A DNA stretch of 64,000 nucleotides from Oscillospiraceae bacterium (GTDB taxonomy: Bacteria; Bacillota; Clostridia; Oscillospirales; Ruminococcaceae): assembly GCA_020054675.1 (NCBI GenBank), contig JAIHAL010000003.1, positions 1 through 64,000 on the forward strand, written 5' to 3'. The notes below the pieces were generated by a model that saw only the letters and a list, made by a program, of their open reading frames with translations, did no database searches and was not told the origin of the DNA. Made by a program: the position numbers and the translations under genes. The stretch's first letter is position 1, and each line of letters opens with the position of its first letter. Shown here in pieces: positions 26,558 to 35,773 of this stretch.

Positions 26558-27898
26558 TTGCGTTTTTTGGAAACGATTGAAAAATATTCGATGGTAAATC
26601 CCGGAGATGGGATTTTAGTGGCGCTTTCCGGCGGAGCGGACAGCGTGTGCCTGCTTCTTAATTTCTTAAAGCTAAAAGAAAGGTATAATATTAAAATTTC
26701 GGCAGTGCATGTAAATCACCGGTTAAGGGGCGAGGAGAGCGACTCCGACGAACAATTTTGCGTTGAACTTTGCAAGAGGCTTGGCGTTGAGCTTTTTGTA
26801 AGGAGCGTGGATGTGCTTTCTTACGCCAAAGAAGCAAAAAAATCAGTTGAGGAAGCGGCAAGGGATTTAAGATACAGGGAGTTTGCGTCATTTGATGGCA
26901 TGAAAGTTGCCACGGCGCATAATCTTAATGACAATGCCGAAACCGTGCTTTTGAATTTGTCAAGGGGCACTGGGATTAAAGGCCTTTGCGGGATTCCCCC
27001 GGTGAGGGGGAATATAATCCGCCCTCTGATTGAAACTTCAAGGTCTGAAATAGAGGAATTCTTAAAGCAGGCGGGACAGGATTTTGTAATCGACCGGACA
27101 AATTTGACGGCGGATTATACAAGAAACAAAATACGCCTTGAAATAATGCCGAGGCTTCGTGAAATAAATCCGGCGGCTGATTTTTGCATTGGCAGGGCGG
27201 CGGAGATTTTAAGCGAGGAAAACGATTTTCTTGAAAAAGAAGCAAGGCGGGCATATGAGAAATGCTTGAAAGATGAAAATGCCCTTTCTGCCGAAATATT
27301 GAAAAAGGAGCATCCGGCAGTAAGAAAAAGATGCCTTGCACGCTTTTTGGATGAAAACGGCCTTTCGGGTGCAATTTGCTTTGAAAAGCTTGAAAAACTT
27401 GATAAAATTCTGCTCTTCGGGGGCAAAATAAATATTGCAAAAGACGTTTATATTTGCTGCTTTAAGGGAATTATTTATAGGGAAGAAAAAAGGGAACCTT
27501 TATCTCAAGTTGAATTTGAATTGAAAATCGGAGAGAATAATTTTTTTAATAAAACGGTAAAGGCAAGCCTTGAAAATGCAGCAGAGGAATTTAAAAACGC
27601 TAATGTTAACAAAAAATTTGCAATTATTTATATTGATTATGATAAAATACAAGGTAAAGCTATTTTAAGGAACCGCAGGGACGGGGATAAAATAAAGCTT
27701 TTAAACAGAAATTTTACAAGCTCGGTCAAAAAGCTTTTAAATGATAGAAAAATTCCGCCGGGGGAGCGGGACGGGCTTGTTTTTCTTGCCGACGGCGAGG
27801 GGGTTGTTTTCGTTGAAGGCATAGGAATTTCCGACCGCGTAAAACCTGACGAAAACACGAAAAGAATGCTAAAAATAGAAATAGTTAGGAGTGTCTGA
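26558..27898 (+). CDS. tilS: tRNA(Ile)-lysidine synthetase
   Basis: This 446-residue N-type ATP-pyrophosphatase converts C34 of tRNA-Ile(CAU) to lysidine. The PP-loop is ALSGGADSVCLL, followed by HVNHRLRG and the TAHNLNDNAETVLL block. A C-terminal TilS substrate domain ends with the VFVEGIGISDRVK stretch. The start is taken as TTG 26558; GGCGGTGATGG lies upstream at a workable distance. The stop overlaps the ribosome-binding and start region of hpt, as in the conserved tilS-hpt-ftsH block. Confidence 0.95.
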   Translation: MRFLETIEKYSMVNPGDGILVALSGGADSVCLLLNFLKLKERYNIKISAVHVNHRLRGEESDSDEQFCVELCKRLGVELFVRSVDVLSYAKEAKKSVEEAARDLRYREFASFDGMKVATAHNLNDNAETVLLNLSRGTGIKGLCGIPPVRGNIIRPLIETSRSEIEEFLKQAGQDFVIDRTNLTADYTRNKIRLEIMPRLREINPAADFCIGRAAEILSEENDFLEKEARRAYEKCLKDENALSAEILKKEHPAVRKRCLARFLDENGLSGAICFEKLEKLDKILLFGGKINIAKDVYICCFKGIIYREEKREPLSQVEFELKIGENNFFNKTVKASLENAAEEFKNANVNKKFAIIYIDYDKIQGKAILRNRRDGDKIKLLNRNFTSSVKKLLNDRKIPPGERDGLVFLADGEGVVFVEGIGISDRVKPDENTKRMLKIEIVRSV

Positions 27899-27900
27899 CA

Positions 27901-28458
27901 ATTAACACCGCAGAACTTGGAGTAAAAAAAATACTTATAACGAAAGAGGAGCTTTCGGCTAAAATAAAGGAGGTAGGGGCACTCCTTTCGGAGGAATACA
28001 AGGGCAGGAACCTTCTTTTGGTAAGCGTTTTGAAAGGCGCTTTTGTATTTATGGCAGATTTGATAAGGGAAATAAGCATTCCTTGCGAAGTGGATTTCAT
28101 GTGCGTTTCAAGCTACCAGAACAGTACCGTTTCAAGCGGAACGGTTAAAATAACAAAGGATTTGAATGTAGACATAAGCGGTTATGATGTGGTAATAGTC
28201 GAGGATATCCTTGACAGCGGCCTTACATTAAGCGCTGTGGTAAAGCTTTTGGAGCATAGGAACCCCAAATCGCTTAAAGTCTGCACGCTTCTTGACAAGC
28301 CATCCGGCAGAAAGACGCCGATAAGCGCCGATTATGTCTGCTTTGAAATTCCGGACGAGTTTGTTATAGGATATGGGCTTGATTGTGCTGAAAAATATAG
28401 GAATCTGCCCTATATAGGCGCATATGATACAAGTTATATGCAGCGAAAAGAGGGGTGA
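27901..28458 (+). CDS. hpt: Hypoxanthine phosphoribosyltransferase, probable non-canonical start
   Basis: This 185-residue purine-salvage enzyme makes IMP or GMP from hypoxanthine or guanine with PRPP. The PRPP loop is [14 protein letters not shown], and [14 protein letters not shown] is the N-terminal signature. Family-like sequence ([19 protein letters not shown]) begins right after the tilS stop, but no ATG, GTG or TTG occurs in frame before TTG 28018, inside the conserved core. The best start is ATT 27901, 9 nt after AGGAG; CTG 27895 is another option. A sequencing error is also possible. The end overlaps the GTG of the ftsH frame. Confidence 0.9.
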   Translation: MNTAELGVKKILITKEELSAKIKEVGALLSEEYKGRNLLLVSVLKGAFVFMADLIREISIPCEVDFMCVSSYQNSTVSSGTVKITKDLNVDISGYDVVIVEDILDSGLTLSAVVKLLEHRNPKSLKVCTLLDKPSGRKTPISADYVCFEIPDEFVIGYGLDCAEKYRNLPYIGAYDTSYMQRKEG

Positions 28459-28463
28459 ATTTA

Positions 28464-30434
28464 TTGAATCCAAGAAAATACAGGGGCACGATATTATATC
28501 TTGCAATAGCGGCGGCGCTTATGCTTTCAATAGTGTTTATGTTTTCGCTTTCGGCGAAAAGTGAAAGCAGGGTGCCTTATTCAGAGATAATAAGTTATTT
28601 TGACGAATACAGGGTTTCAAAATTTACGCTTGATTTGAGCAGCGGCCAGCTTGTACTCAGTGAGGTTGAGGGGGTTGACCCCTCAAAGCTTCCGATTGTT
28701 TACAAGGTGCCTAACGTAAGCATTTTCCTTGACGATATACAGGGTAAGGAAAATTACCGCAAGGAGTATAACAAGCTCCATCCGAATGATAAGCTTGAAC
28801 AGGATTATTATCCCATACAGGATAATTCTTGGCTTATAAATATCGTTCCTACCGTACTTCTTCTTATCGGAATGGTTGTGCTGTTTTATTTTATGATGAA
28901 ACAGGCCGGAGGCGGAGGAAAGATTTCTCAATTCGGTAAGGCTAATGTAAAGGCACAGTCGCATTCGGCAAGGAAAACTACTTTTGCCGATGTTGCGGGA
29001 GCCGAGGAAGAAAAGGCTGAAATGGCTGAAATTGTGGATTTTCTTAAAAATCCTAAAAAGTATGCCGAAATCGGGGCGAGGATTCCTAAGGGGGTTCTTC
29101 TTTTGGGCCCTCCGGGAACAGGTAAAACCTTGCTTGCAAGAGCCGTTGCCGGTGAAGCGGGAGTGCCTTTCTTTTCCATTTCCGGTTCAGACTTTGTTGA
29201 AATGTTTGTCGGTGTGGGTGCTTCAAGAGTAAGGGATTTGTTTGAACAGGCGAAGAAAAATTCCCCGTCGATAGTGTTTATAGATGAAATTGATGCCGTT
29301 GGACGCCATAGGGGCGCAGGCCTTGGCGGCGGCCACGACGAGCGTGAGCAGACCTTGAACCAGCTGCTTGTCGAGATGGATGGTTTTGCGGCAAATGAAA
29401 GCGTAATTGTAATTGCCGCTACAAACCGCAGGGATATACTTGACCCGGCGCTTTTAAGACCGGGAAGATTCGACAGACAGATAGTCGTAGGGTACCCTGA
29501 TGTAAAGGGCAGGGAAGCAATCCTTAAAGTGCATACAAGGAACAAGCCGCTTGCGCCGGATGTTGATTTGGCGGTTATTGCAAAGACTTCAGTTGGATTT
29601 ACCGGCGCAGACCTTGAAAATCTTGTAAACGAGGCATCATTGCTTGCCGCACGCAAAAACCGCAGGGCAATTACCAAGGAAGATATTGAGGAAGCAACCA
29701 TTAAGGTAATTGCAGGTCCGGAAAAGAAGTCGAAGGTTGTCACCGAAAAGGAAAAACGCCTTACCGCATACCATGAGGCAGGACATGCTATATGCACTTA
29801 TTTCTGCAAAACACAGGATAAGGTGCATCAGGTGTCCATAATCCCGAGAGGCATGGCGGGAGGATATACAATGTCGCTTCCGGAGCATGACAAGTCGTTT
29901 GTAAGCAAAAAGGAAATGCAGGAAAATATCATCACGCTTCTTGGCGGACGCGTGGCTGAAAAGCTTATACTTGACGATATTTCAACTGGAGCTTCAAACG
30001 ATATTGAACGCGCAACTAATATAGCACGCTCAATGGTTACAAGATATGGTTTCAGCGACAAGCTTGGCCCGATTGTTTACGGGCATGACCAAGGCGAGGT
30101 TTTCCTTGGCAGGGATTTCAGCAGCACTCCGAATTACAGCGAAAATGTTGCGGCTGAAATTGATGCGGAAATCAGGGAAATTATCGAGGAAGCTTACGAA
30201 AAGGCAAAGGATATTTTGGAGGAGAATATTTCAAAGCTTCACCTTGTTGCAAAGCACCTTTTAAAATACGAAAAAATTGACGGCGATGAGTTTGAAAAAC
30301 TTATGAAGGGTGAAATTTCCGAGGAGGAATTTGAACTTTCAAAGGAAATCCCTGAAAATAAGGAAATAGGCAAAGTGATTGACGTTACCGTGGATGATGA
30401 TTCTTCAAATCAAAACGGCGGCGGAAATGAATGA
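28464..30434 (+). CDS. ftsH: ATP-dependent zinc metalloprotease FtsH
   Basis: This 656-residue membrane AAA+ protease degrades membrane and regulatory proteins, and in Bacillus is needed for sporulation. TM1 is about residues 10-32, an extracytoplasmic domain of about 90 residues follows, and TM2 is near 130-150. The AAA module has [24 protein letters not shown] and [11 protein letters not shown]; the zinc site is HEAGH. The acidic, Gln/Asn/Gly-rich tail is typical. TTG 28464 is preferred because AGAGGGGTG is 6 nt upstream; GTG 28455 overlaps the hpt stop. Confidence 0.97.
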   Translation: MNPRKYRGTILYLAIAAALMLSIVFMFSLSAKSESRVPYSEIISYFDEYRVSKFTLDLSSGQLVLSEVEGVDPSKLPIVYKVPNVSIFLDDIQGKENYRKEYNKLHPNDKLEQDYYPIQDNSWLINIVPTVLLLIGMVVLFYFMMKQAGGGGKISQFGKANVKAQSHSARKTTFADVAGAEEEKAEMAEIVDFLKNPKKYAEIGARIPKGVLLLGPPGTGKTLLARAVAGEAGVPFFSISGSDFVEMFVGVGASRVRDLFEQAKKNSPSIVFIDEIDAVGRHRGAGLGGGHDEREQTLNQLLVEMDGFAANESVIVIAATNRRDILDPALLRPGRFDRQIVVGYPDVKGREAILKVHTRNKPLAPDVDLAVIAKTSVGFTGADLENLVNEASLLAARKNRRAITKEDIEEATIKVIAGPEKKSKVVTEKEKRLTAYHEAGHAICTYFCKTQDKVHQVSIIPRGMAGGYTMSLPEHDKSFVSKKEMQENIITLLGGRVAEKLILDDISTGASNDIERATNIARSMVTRYGFSDKLGPIVYGHDQGEVFLGRDFSSTPNYSENVAAEIDAEIREIIEEAYEKAKDILEENISKLHLVAKHLLKYEKIDGDEFEKLMKGEISEEEFELSKEIPENKEIGKVIDVTVDDDSSNQNGGGNE

Positions 30435-30440
30435 TTTTTT

Positions 30441-30472
30441 ATGGCAGGGATTACCCTGCCATATTCATTTTT
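30441..30472 (+). terminator. Intrinsic terminator after ftsH
   Basis: ATGGCAGGG (30441-30449) and CCCTGCCAT (30454-30462) form a perfect 9-bp stem with loop ATTA, followed by a T-rich run. It closes the rnj-ftsH operon. Confidence 0.8.
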
Positions 30473-30474
30473 GT

Positions 30475-30503
30475 TTGATTTTCAGGGGAATTTGTGATAT
30501 AAT
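30475..30503 (+). promoter_or_regulatory. Sigma-A promoter for the 2-oxoacid oxidoreductase operon
   Basis: TTGATT (30475-30480) and TATAAT (30498-30503) are 17 bp apart, with a TG upstream of the -10, about 30 bp before the ATPase start. Confidence 0.75.
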
Positions 30504-30532
30504 TTAATGTATTGCCAAAAGGCGGGTTTTTT

Positions 30533-31192
30533 ATGAAAAAAATAAATATAATTACAGGGCATTATGGGAGCGGAAAGACAAACATTGCCGTAAATATGGC
30601 GATAGACCTTGCAAAACAAGGGGAAAAAACCGCTATCGTCGACCTTGACATTGTAAATCCGTATTTTAGGAGTGCCGATTTTGAGGAGCTTTTTTCCGGA
30701 TGCGGAGTTGAACTTGTAAAGCCGCTTTACGCGAATACAAACCTTGACATTCCGGCAATTTCCTTTGACTTGGAAAGGATTGTGAAGGATGACGGCTATG
30801 TTATAATAGACGTCGGCGGAGATGACGACGGCGCTGTTGCCCTTGGCAGATATGCGGGATTTCTCAGCGCTTTTGGGGATGATTTGGATTTTTTCTATGT
30901 GGTGAATAAATTCAGATACCTTAAAGGCGAGGATGGTGAGGCTTTGGAACTGCTTTGGAAAATCGAGGCGGCATCAAGACTTCGGGCGACAAAGATAATA
31001 AACAATTCAAATCTTGGCAGTGAAACCACTCCGGAGGACGTGCTTTCGTCAATGGATTTTGCAATGGAAATTGGGGAAAAAAGCGGTTTGCCAATTGAAT
31101 TTTCCACTGCTCCGAGAGAAATTGGGTGCCCTTTGCTTGACGGCAAGGTAAAATATGTTGATATTTATGTAAAACCTATTTGGGATAAATAG
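30533..31192 (+). CDS. CobQ/MinD/ParA-type P-loop ATPase next to 2-oxoacid oxidoreductase genes
   Basis: This 219-residue soluble ATPase has a deviant Walker A, GHYGSGKTNIAVN, and a second block, AIVDLDIVNPYFR, as in the SIMIBI class. It has no DNA-binding or membrane-targeting segment. From memory, similar ATPases are often encoded just upstream of ferredoxin-dependent oxidoreductase subunits, so a role in cofactor insertion or assembly is possible (inference). ATG 30533 has AAAAGGCGGG upstream; an earlier in-frame start 21 nt before would overlap it. Confidence 0.75.
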   Translation: MKKINIITGHYGSGKTNIAVNMAIDLAKQGEKTAIVDLDIVNPYFRSADFEELFSGCGVELVKPLYANTNLDIPAISFDLERIVKDDGYVIIDVGGDDDGAVALGRYAGFLSAFGDDLDFFYVVNKFRYLKGEDGEALELLWKIEAASRLRATKIINNSNLGSETTPEDVLSSMDFAMEIGEKSGLPIEFSTAPREIGCPLLDGKVKYVDIYVKPIWDK

Positions 31193-31212
31193 TTTGCAGG
31201 GAGATGAAATAA

Positions 31213-31419
31213 ATGGCAAAAATGACGGTCGATTTTGAGCGATGCAAAGGCTGCGGGCTTTGCATAACTGCATGCCCGAAAAAAATTGTGGAGCTTCAAA
31301 AGGAAAAACGCAACGCAAAGGGATATTTTACAGCGCGCTGTGTTGATGACGGGGCTTGCATATCCTGCGCAATGTGCGCTGTTATGTGTCCGGATTGCGC
31401 AATTGTCGTAACAAAATAA
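31213..31419 (+). CDS. 4Fe-4S ferredoxin subunit (delta) of 2-oxoacid:ferredoxin oxidoreductase
   Basis: This 68-residue protein has two 4Fe-4S binding motifs: CKGCGLCITACPK, and CISCAMCAVMCPD. It carries electrons from the catalytic subunits to ferredoxin. It is the first oxidoreductase gene of the operon and is followed 20 bp later by the alpha subunit. The ribosome binding site is GGGAGATGA. Confidence 0.92.
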   Translation: MAKMTVDFERCKGCGLCITACPKKIVELQKEKRNAKGYFTARCVDDGACISCAMCAVMCPDCAIVVTK

Positions 31420-31438
31420 ACTGTTTTAAGGGAGATGA

Positions 31439-32500
31439 ATGGTTTTGGAAAGGAACCTTATGAAGGGCAACGAGGCCCTTGCCGAAGCGGCAATAAGGGC
31501 AGGGTGCAGAGGATTTTTCGGATATCCCATAACGCCCCAGACCGAACTTTCGGCTTATATGGCAAAGAAAATGGCTAAGGCTGGTGGAGTTTTCCTGCAA
31601 GCCGAGTCGGAAATTGCCGCAATAAACATGGTGCTTGGAGCGGCGGCATCAGGAGTAAGAGCAATGACTTCATCTTCTTCTCCGGGAGTAAGCCTTAAAG
31701 CGGAGGGAATTTCATATATGGCGGGCAGCGATTTGCCATGCGTGATTATAAATGTGCAAAGAGGAGGCCCCGGGCTTGGAGGAATTCAGCCGTCGCAGGC
31801 GGATTACTGGCAGGCGACAAGGGCAATGGGACATGGGGATTTCCATATCCTTGTATATGCTCCATGTTCGGTTCAGGAAATGGTTGATATGGTTTCAAAG
31901 GCATTTGATACTGCCGATAAGTACCGCATGCCGGCAATGATTCTTGCCGATGGACTTTTAGGACAGATGATGGAGCCTGTTACTTTCCCTGAAATAAAGG
32001 CAAAACAGCCTGAAAAGCCTTGGGCGGCAAACGGACACGGCGGCAAAAGAAACCATAACATAATAAATTCGCTTTACTTAAAGCCGGAAGTGCTTCAAAA
32101 ATCTGTTTTGGAACGCTTTGAAAGGTATGAAAAGGTTAAAATGGAAGAATCTGATGCCGAAAGCTATCTGGCAGACGATGCGGAAATAGTGGTTGTTGCT
32201 TATGGCGCAACTGCAAGGGTGGCAAAATCCGCTGTAAATTCCGCAAGAGCTGCCGGAATAAAGGCTGGGCTTTTAAGGCCTAAAACCCTTTGGCCTTTCC
32301 CGGAGAAGCAGCTTAAAGAGGCTTGCAAAAATGCTAAGGCTGTTCTTTGCGTTGAAATGAGCATGGGACAGATGGTTGATGATGTAAAGCTTGCACTTTC
32401 TTGCTCAAAGCCGGTGCATTTTTTTGGCAGAACAGGCGGAGTTGTGCCTAAGCCATCGGAAATTCTTGAAGAAATTAAAAAGATTGGCGGTGCAAGGTAA
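31439..32500 (+). CDS. vorB: 2-oxoacid:ferredoxin oxidoreductase alpha subunit (VorB/KorA type)
   Basis: This 353-residue subunit binds the 2-oxoacid and CoA side of a CoA-acylating oxidoreductase. FGYPITPQTELSAYMAKK, SSPGVSLKAEGISYMAG and RGGPGLGG are characteristic. By length and subunit plan (delta, alpha, beta, gamma as separate genes) it fits the branched-chain (VorB) or 2-oxoglutarate (KorA) class. Sequence alone does not settle the substrate. AAGGGAG precedes ATG 31439, and the stop overlaps the beta start by one base. Confidence 0.88.
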   Translation: MVLERNLMKGNEALAEAAIRAGCRGFFGYPITPQTELSAYMAKKMAKAGGVFLQAESEIAAINMVLGAAASGVRAMTSSSSPGVSLKAEGISYMAGSDLPCVIINVQRGGPGLGGIQPSQADYWQATRAMGHGDFHILVYAPCSVQEMVDMVSKAFDTADKYRMPAMILADGLLGQMMEPVTFPEIKAKQPEKPWAANGHGGKRNHNIINSLYLKPEVLQKSVLERFERYEKVKMEESDAESYLADDAEIVVVAYGATARVAKSAVNSARAAGIKAGLLRPKTLWPFPEKQLKEACKNAKAVLCVEMSMGQMVDDVKLALSCSKPVHFFGRTGGVVPKPSEILEEIKKIGGAR

Positions 32501-33252
32501 TGGCGGTTGTTTTCCAAAGACCAAAATCCCTGCTGGATGTGCCCACCCATTACTGCCCTGGGTGCACGCACGGGATAATCCACAGGCTTATTTGCGAAGT
32601 AATTGATGAAATGGGCATTGAGGGCGATACGATAGGCGTTTGCCCCGTCGGATGTTCGGTTATGGCATATGATTATTTTGGATGCGATATGATTGAAGCA
32701 CCTCATGGACGTGCTCCGGCGGTTGCAACTGGCGTCAAGAGGACTAATCCGGATAAGTTTGTGTTTACTTATCAGGGGGACGGCGACCTTGCCGCAATAG
32801 GAACTGCGGAAACCGTTCACAGCGCAACAAGGGGAGAAAATATAGTTGTAATCTTTGTAAACAATACAACTTACGGCATGACAGGCGGACAAATGGCTCC
32901 GACCACTCTTCCCGGACAGGTGACGCAAACCACTCCGTTTGGGCGTGACCCGAAGGTTCAGGGATATCCTATAAGAGTATGCGAAATGCTTTCAACACTT
33001 GACGGCGTTGCCCTTGCCCAGAGGGTTGCGGTTGACAGCGTGCCGCATATCCGCGAGGCAAAAAAAGCTATACGCAAAGCATTTGAAAACCAAAGGGACA
33101 AGAAGGGCTTTTCTATTGTCGAGGTGCTTTCCACTTGTCCGACAAACTGGGGACTTTCTCCGGTTGAAGCGCTTGAAAGGCTCAGAAAAGACATGATTCC
33201 TTATTATCCTCTTGGAGTTTACAAGGACAAGGGGGATGGGAAAAATGACTAA
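32500..33252 (+). CDS. 2-oxoacid:ferredoxin oxidoreductase beta subunit (TPP-binding)
   Basis: This 250-residue thiamine-pyrophosphate subunit catalyses decarboxylation of the 2-oxoacid. HYCPGCTHGIIHRL and CPVGCS hold cysteines of the cluster site. TYQGDGDLAAIG with VNNTTYGMTGGQ is the TPP/Mg motif. It starts at the last base of the alpha stop codon (TAATG), so translation is coupled. The substrate class is shared with the alpha subunit. Confidence 0.92.
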   Translation: MAVVFQRPKSLLDVPTHYCPGCTHGIIHRLICEVIDEMGIEGDTIGVCPVGCSVMAYDYFGCDMIEAPHGRAPAVATGVKRTNPDKFVFTYQGDGDLAAIGTAETVHSATRGENIVVIFVNNTTYGMTGGQMAPTTLPGQVTQTTPFGRDPKVQGYPIRVCEMLSTLDGVALAQRVAVDSVPHIREAKKAIRKAFENQRDKKGFSIVEVLSTCPTNWGLSPVEALERLRKDMIPYYPLGVYKDKGDGKND

Positions 33253-33775
33253 TGAAATAATTCTTGCCGGATTTGGCGGACAGGGAATACTTTTTGCGGG
33301 AAAGGTGCTTGCCTATGGCGGACTTATGGATGAAAGGGAAGTTTCATGGCTCCCGTCTTATGGCCCTGAAATGCGCGGAGGAACGGCAAACTGCTCTGTT
33401 TGCATTTCCGATGAGCCGATAGGCTCTCCGCTTGTGCTTGAACCGGATTTGCTAATTGCCATGAACTTGCCGTCCTACAACAAGTTTATAGGCGCTGTAA
33501 AGCCCGGCGGCAAGGCGTTTATTGACAGCACAATGGTTGATGAAAAATGTCAAAGGGATGATATTGACTGCTTTTATATCCCCGCAACGCAGCTTGCTCT
33601 TGAAAACAATTTAAACGGCATGGGGAACATAGTGCTGATAGGAAAACTGCTTAAAGAAACCGGAATAATTTCCTCAGAGGCAATAAAAAAAGCAGTTGAA
33701 AAATCCGTTCCGCCTACAAAAGCAAATCTGATTGAAGCAAATTTAAAGGCAATTGAAATAGGAATGAAATATTAA
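33245..33775 (+). CDS. 2-oxoacid:ferredoxin oxidoreductase gamma subunit
   Basis: This 176-residue subunit belongs to the pyruvate/ketoisovalerate oxidoreductase gamma family. [20 protein letters not shown] and [15 protein letters not shown] are the family signatures, and it helps bind CoA. ATG 33245 overlaps the beta gene by 8 nt and has GGGATGGG upstream. It is the last gene of the operon, followed by a GC-rich hairpin. Confidence 0.92.
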   Translation: MTNEIILAGFGGQGILFAGKVLAYGGLMDEREVSWLPSYGPEMRGGTANCSVCISDEPIGSPLVLEPDLLIAMNLPSYNKFIGAVKPGGKAFIDSTMVDEKCQRDDIDCFYIPATQLALENNLNGMGNIVLIGKLLKETGIISSEAIKKAVEKSVPPTKANLIEANLKAIEIGMKY

Positions 33776-33777
33776 AA

Positions 33778-33813
33778 AATAAGCGCGCCGATTATAAAAA
33801 AGGCGCGCTTATT
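33778..33813 (+). terminator. Hairpin after the oxidoreductase operon
   Basis: AATAAGCGCGCC (33778-33789) and GGCGCGCTTATT (33802-33813) form a perfect 12-bp stem. The bases after it (AATTTA) are a poor T tract, so termination may be partial. Confidence 0.7.
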
Positions 33814-33842
33814 AATTTAGTATTAAAATATACATAAAATCA

Positions 33843-33870
33843 TTGACTTTTAAAAAAATAGCGTTATAAT
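33843..33870 (+). promoter_or_regulatory. Sigma-A promoter for the permease gene
   Basis: TTGACT (33843-33848) and TATAAT (33865-33870) are 16 bp apart, about 50 bp before the start. Confidence 0.7.
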
Positions 33871-33923
33871 AAGCTTTTGGAAATTAGTTTTAACAACATA
33901 TTTATAATGATGAGGAATTTTGT

Positions 33924-35198
33924 ATGGGATTTTCTGCTATTTTTTCACTGCTTGTTTTTTTAATTGTCATGGTGCTGATCGTGAGCGAAAAAATCAACAG
34001 AACGGTTGCGGCGCTTGTGGGCGCAAGCATAATTGTTCTTACTCACATACTTTCAGACAGCAAGGCTTTGGAATATATTGACTTCAACACCCTCGGCGTG
34101 CTGATAGGTATGATGATTGTCGTCGGGATTGTAAAAAATACCGGCGTGTTTGAGTATCTTGCAATATACGCGGCGAAGAAATCAAAGGGCAGTCCGTGGA
34201 AGATACTTGTCAGCCTTTGTGCAATAACAGCGCTTATTTCGGCATTACTTGACAACGTGACTACGGTGCTTTTGATTGTGCCGATAATTTTTGTAATTAC
34301 CGAGGCATTGGAAATTGACCCGATTTTGTTCCTTATACCTGAAATAATGGCATCTAATATAGGCGGAACGGCAACTCTTATCGGTGACCCGCCGAACATT
34401 ATGATAGGCAGCCAGGCAGGCCTTGACTTTTTGGATTTTATAAAAAACCTTGCCCCGATTATAATAGTAGTATTTATTGTAACGTTTTTTATATTTAAGG
34501 TCATGTACCGCGGTAAGCTTAGTGTTACCGATGAGAATAAGGCAAGGATAATGCAAATGGACGAGAAAAAAGCCATACGCAATCCTGTTTTGCTTAAAAA
34601 ATCGCTTGTTGTGCTGGCGCTTATTCTTGTGGGATTTTCGCTTCATTCGCAGTTTGGGTATTCCTCTGCTGTGGTTGCGCTTTCGGGAGCCGCTTTGCTG
34701 CTCTTAATAAGCGGAGAGAGCATTGAGGAGGCCATGCTCAGCGTTGAATGGCCTACGATATTCTTCTTTTGCGGATTGTTTGTGATAGTCGGCTCTCTTG
34801 AAGAAGTCGGACTTATCAATAAGCTTGCGCAGGGAATGATGGGACTCACCGGCGGCAATTTGCTTTTGACTGGAGTTATTTTGCTTTGGTTTTCGGCATT
34901 GTTTTCGGCATTTTTGGACAATATTCCGTTTGTGGCGACGCTCATTCCTCTTATTAAGGCAATGGGAGCTTCCGGCATGGTGATTTCACCGCTTTGGTGG
35001 GCAATTTCACTTGGAGCATGCCTTGGCGGAAACGGAACACTTATAGGAGCATCCGCAAACGTTGTTACGGCGGGCCTTGCGGAAAAGCATGGATATAAGC
35101 TTACGTTTAAAAAATATTTCAGCGAAGGTTTTCCGCTCATGCTGGTTTCAATTGTTTTGTGCACAATTTACTGGGTTGCGGCATATATTATATTTTAA
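33924..35198 (+). CDS. ArsB/NhaD-type ion permease (IT superfamily)
   Basis: This 424-residue integral membrane protein has about 11-12 hydrophobic segments. The NIGGTATLIGDPPNIMIGS block and a second-half copy (GGNGTLIGASANVV) are the paired half-repeat signatures of the ArsB/NhaD/citrate-type ion transporter superfamily. Substrate could be sodium, arsenite, a dicarboxylate or another ion, and cannot be told here. No arsenic or sodium genes flank it. A 149-residue protein gene follows 15 bp later in the same operon. Confidence 0.82.
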   Translation: MGFSAIFSLLVFLIVMVLIVSEKINRTVAALVGASIIVLTHILSDSKALEYIDFNTLGVLIGMMIVVGIVKNTGVFEYLAIYAAKKSKGSPWKILVSLCAITALISALLDNVTTVLLIVPIIFVITEALEIDPILFLIPEIMASNIGGTATLIGDPPNIMIGSQAGLDFLDFIKNLAPIIIVVFIVTFFIFKVMYRGKLSVTDENKARIMQMDEKKAIRNPVLLKKSLVVLALILVGFSLHSQFGYSSAVVALSGAALLLLISGESIEEAMLSVEWPTIFFFCGLFVIVGSLEEVGLINKLAQGMMGLTGGNLLLTGVILLWFSALFSAFLDNIPFVATLIPLIKAMGASGMVISPLWWAISLGACLGGNGTLIGASANVVTAGLAEKHGYKLTFKKYFSEGFPLMLVSIVLCTIYWVAAYIIF

Positions 35199-35213
35199 AA
35201 AGGGGCTTTTTAT

Positions 35214-35663
35214 ATGAATTTTTTATCTGCGGAGCAGGATAACATTGAAATGCTGCTCACACAAATGGGCGCGGACGTAAAAAGCATTCACGGACTTGTT
35301 TGTTTTGTCCGTTTCAGCATTGAGGATACCGAATTTTTTTACGTTTATAATTTAAACGCAAAGAATAAGTATTATCTTCAAAAAGTGCTGCCTTATCCGG
35401 TGGGAGCGGGAGAGTTTTCAAAGCCGTCTGAAATTGTAAAGTACATTAAAAAGGATATGGAGGCTTTCAGAAAAGTTTCCAAAGGCGAGAATTTCAAGAA
35501 TTTCGTAAATGCCGGACTTGAACTTCACCATACCATACACAAGGTTGAGGAAACTTTTTTGAACTGTAATGTTTCCAATGAGGATATGAATGAGTTTTTA
35601 AAGAAAATAAATGAAATCAATGAAGTATTGACAAAAATCCAAAATACCGAAAAACCGCTTTAA
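35214..35663 (+). CDS. Unrecognised 149-residue soluble protein
   Basis: I do not recognise this gene. It encodes a soluble, mixed alpha/beta protein with many aromatic residues in the first half (FFYVYNLNAKNKYYL) and a helical, Glu/Asn-rich second half that could pair as a coiled coil. No cysteine pair, signal peptide or membrane segment is seen. It lies 15 bp after the permease and before a terminator, so it is probably cotranscribed and may act with it. Confidence 0.6.
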   Translation: MNFLSAEQDNIEMLLTQMGADVKSIHGLVCFVRFSIEDTEFFYVYNLNAKNKYYLQKVLPYPVGAGEFSKPSEIVKYIKKDMEAFRKVSKGENFKNFVNAGLELHHTIHKVEETFLNCNVSNEDMNEFLKKINEINEVLTKIQNTEKPL

Positions 35664-35667
35664 GAAA

Positions 35668-35708
35668 TAAAAATCCGACCGCAGTGAAAACTGCCGGTCG
35701 GATTTTTT
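35668..35708. terminator. Bidirectional terminator between the 149-residue gene and rsmI
   Basis: AATCCGACC-GCAGT pairs with ACTGC-C-GGTCGGATT (one bulged C) around GAAA, with A and T runs on both sides. Confidence 0.88.
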
Positions 35709-35773
35709 ATGTCAGTATTTAAATCTTATTAATTAAAATGAGATTTTCTCAAGAGGGAGGCTTTGGTAATGCC

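Noticed and set aside
28928-29797. 289-codon open frame antisense to ftsH
   Set aside because: It is the mirror of highly conserved AAA+ sequence, has no ribosome site, and reads as a Ser/Pro/Ala-rich shadow.
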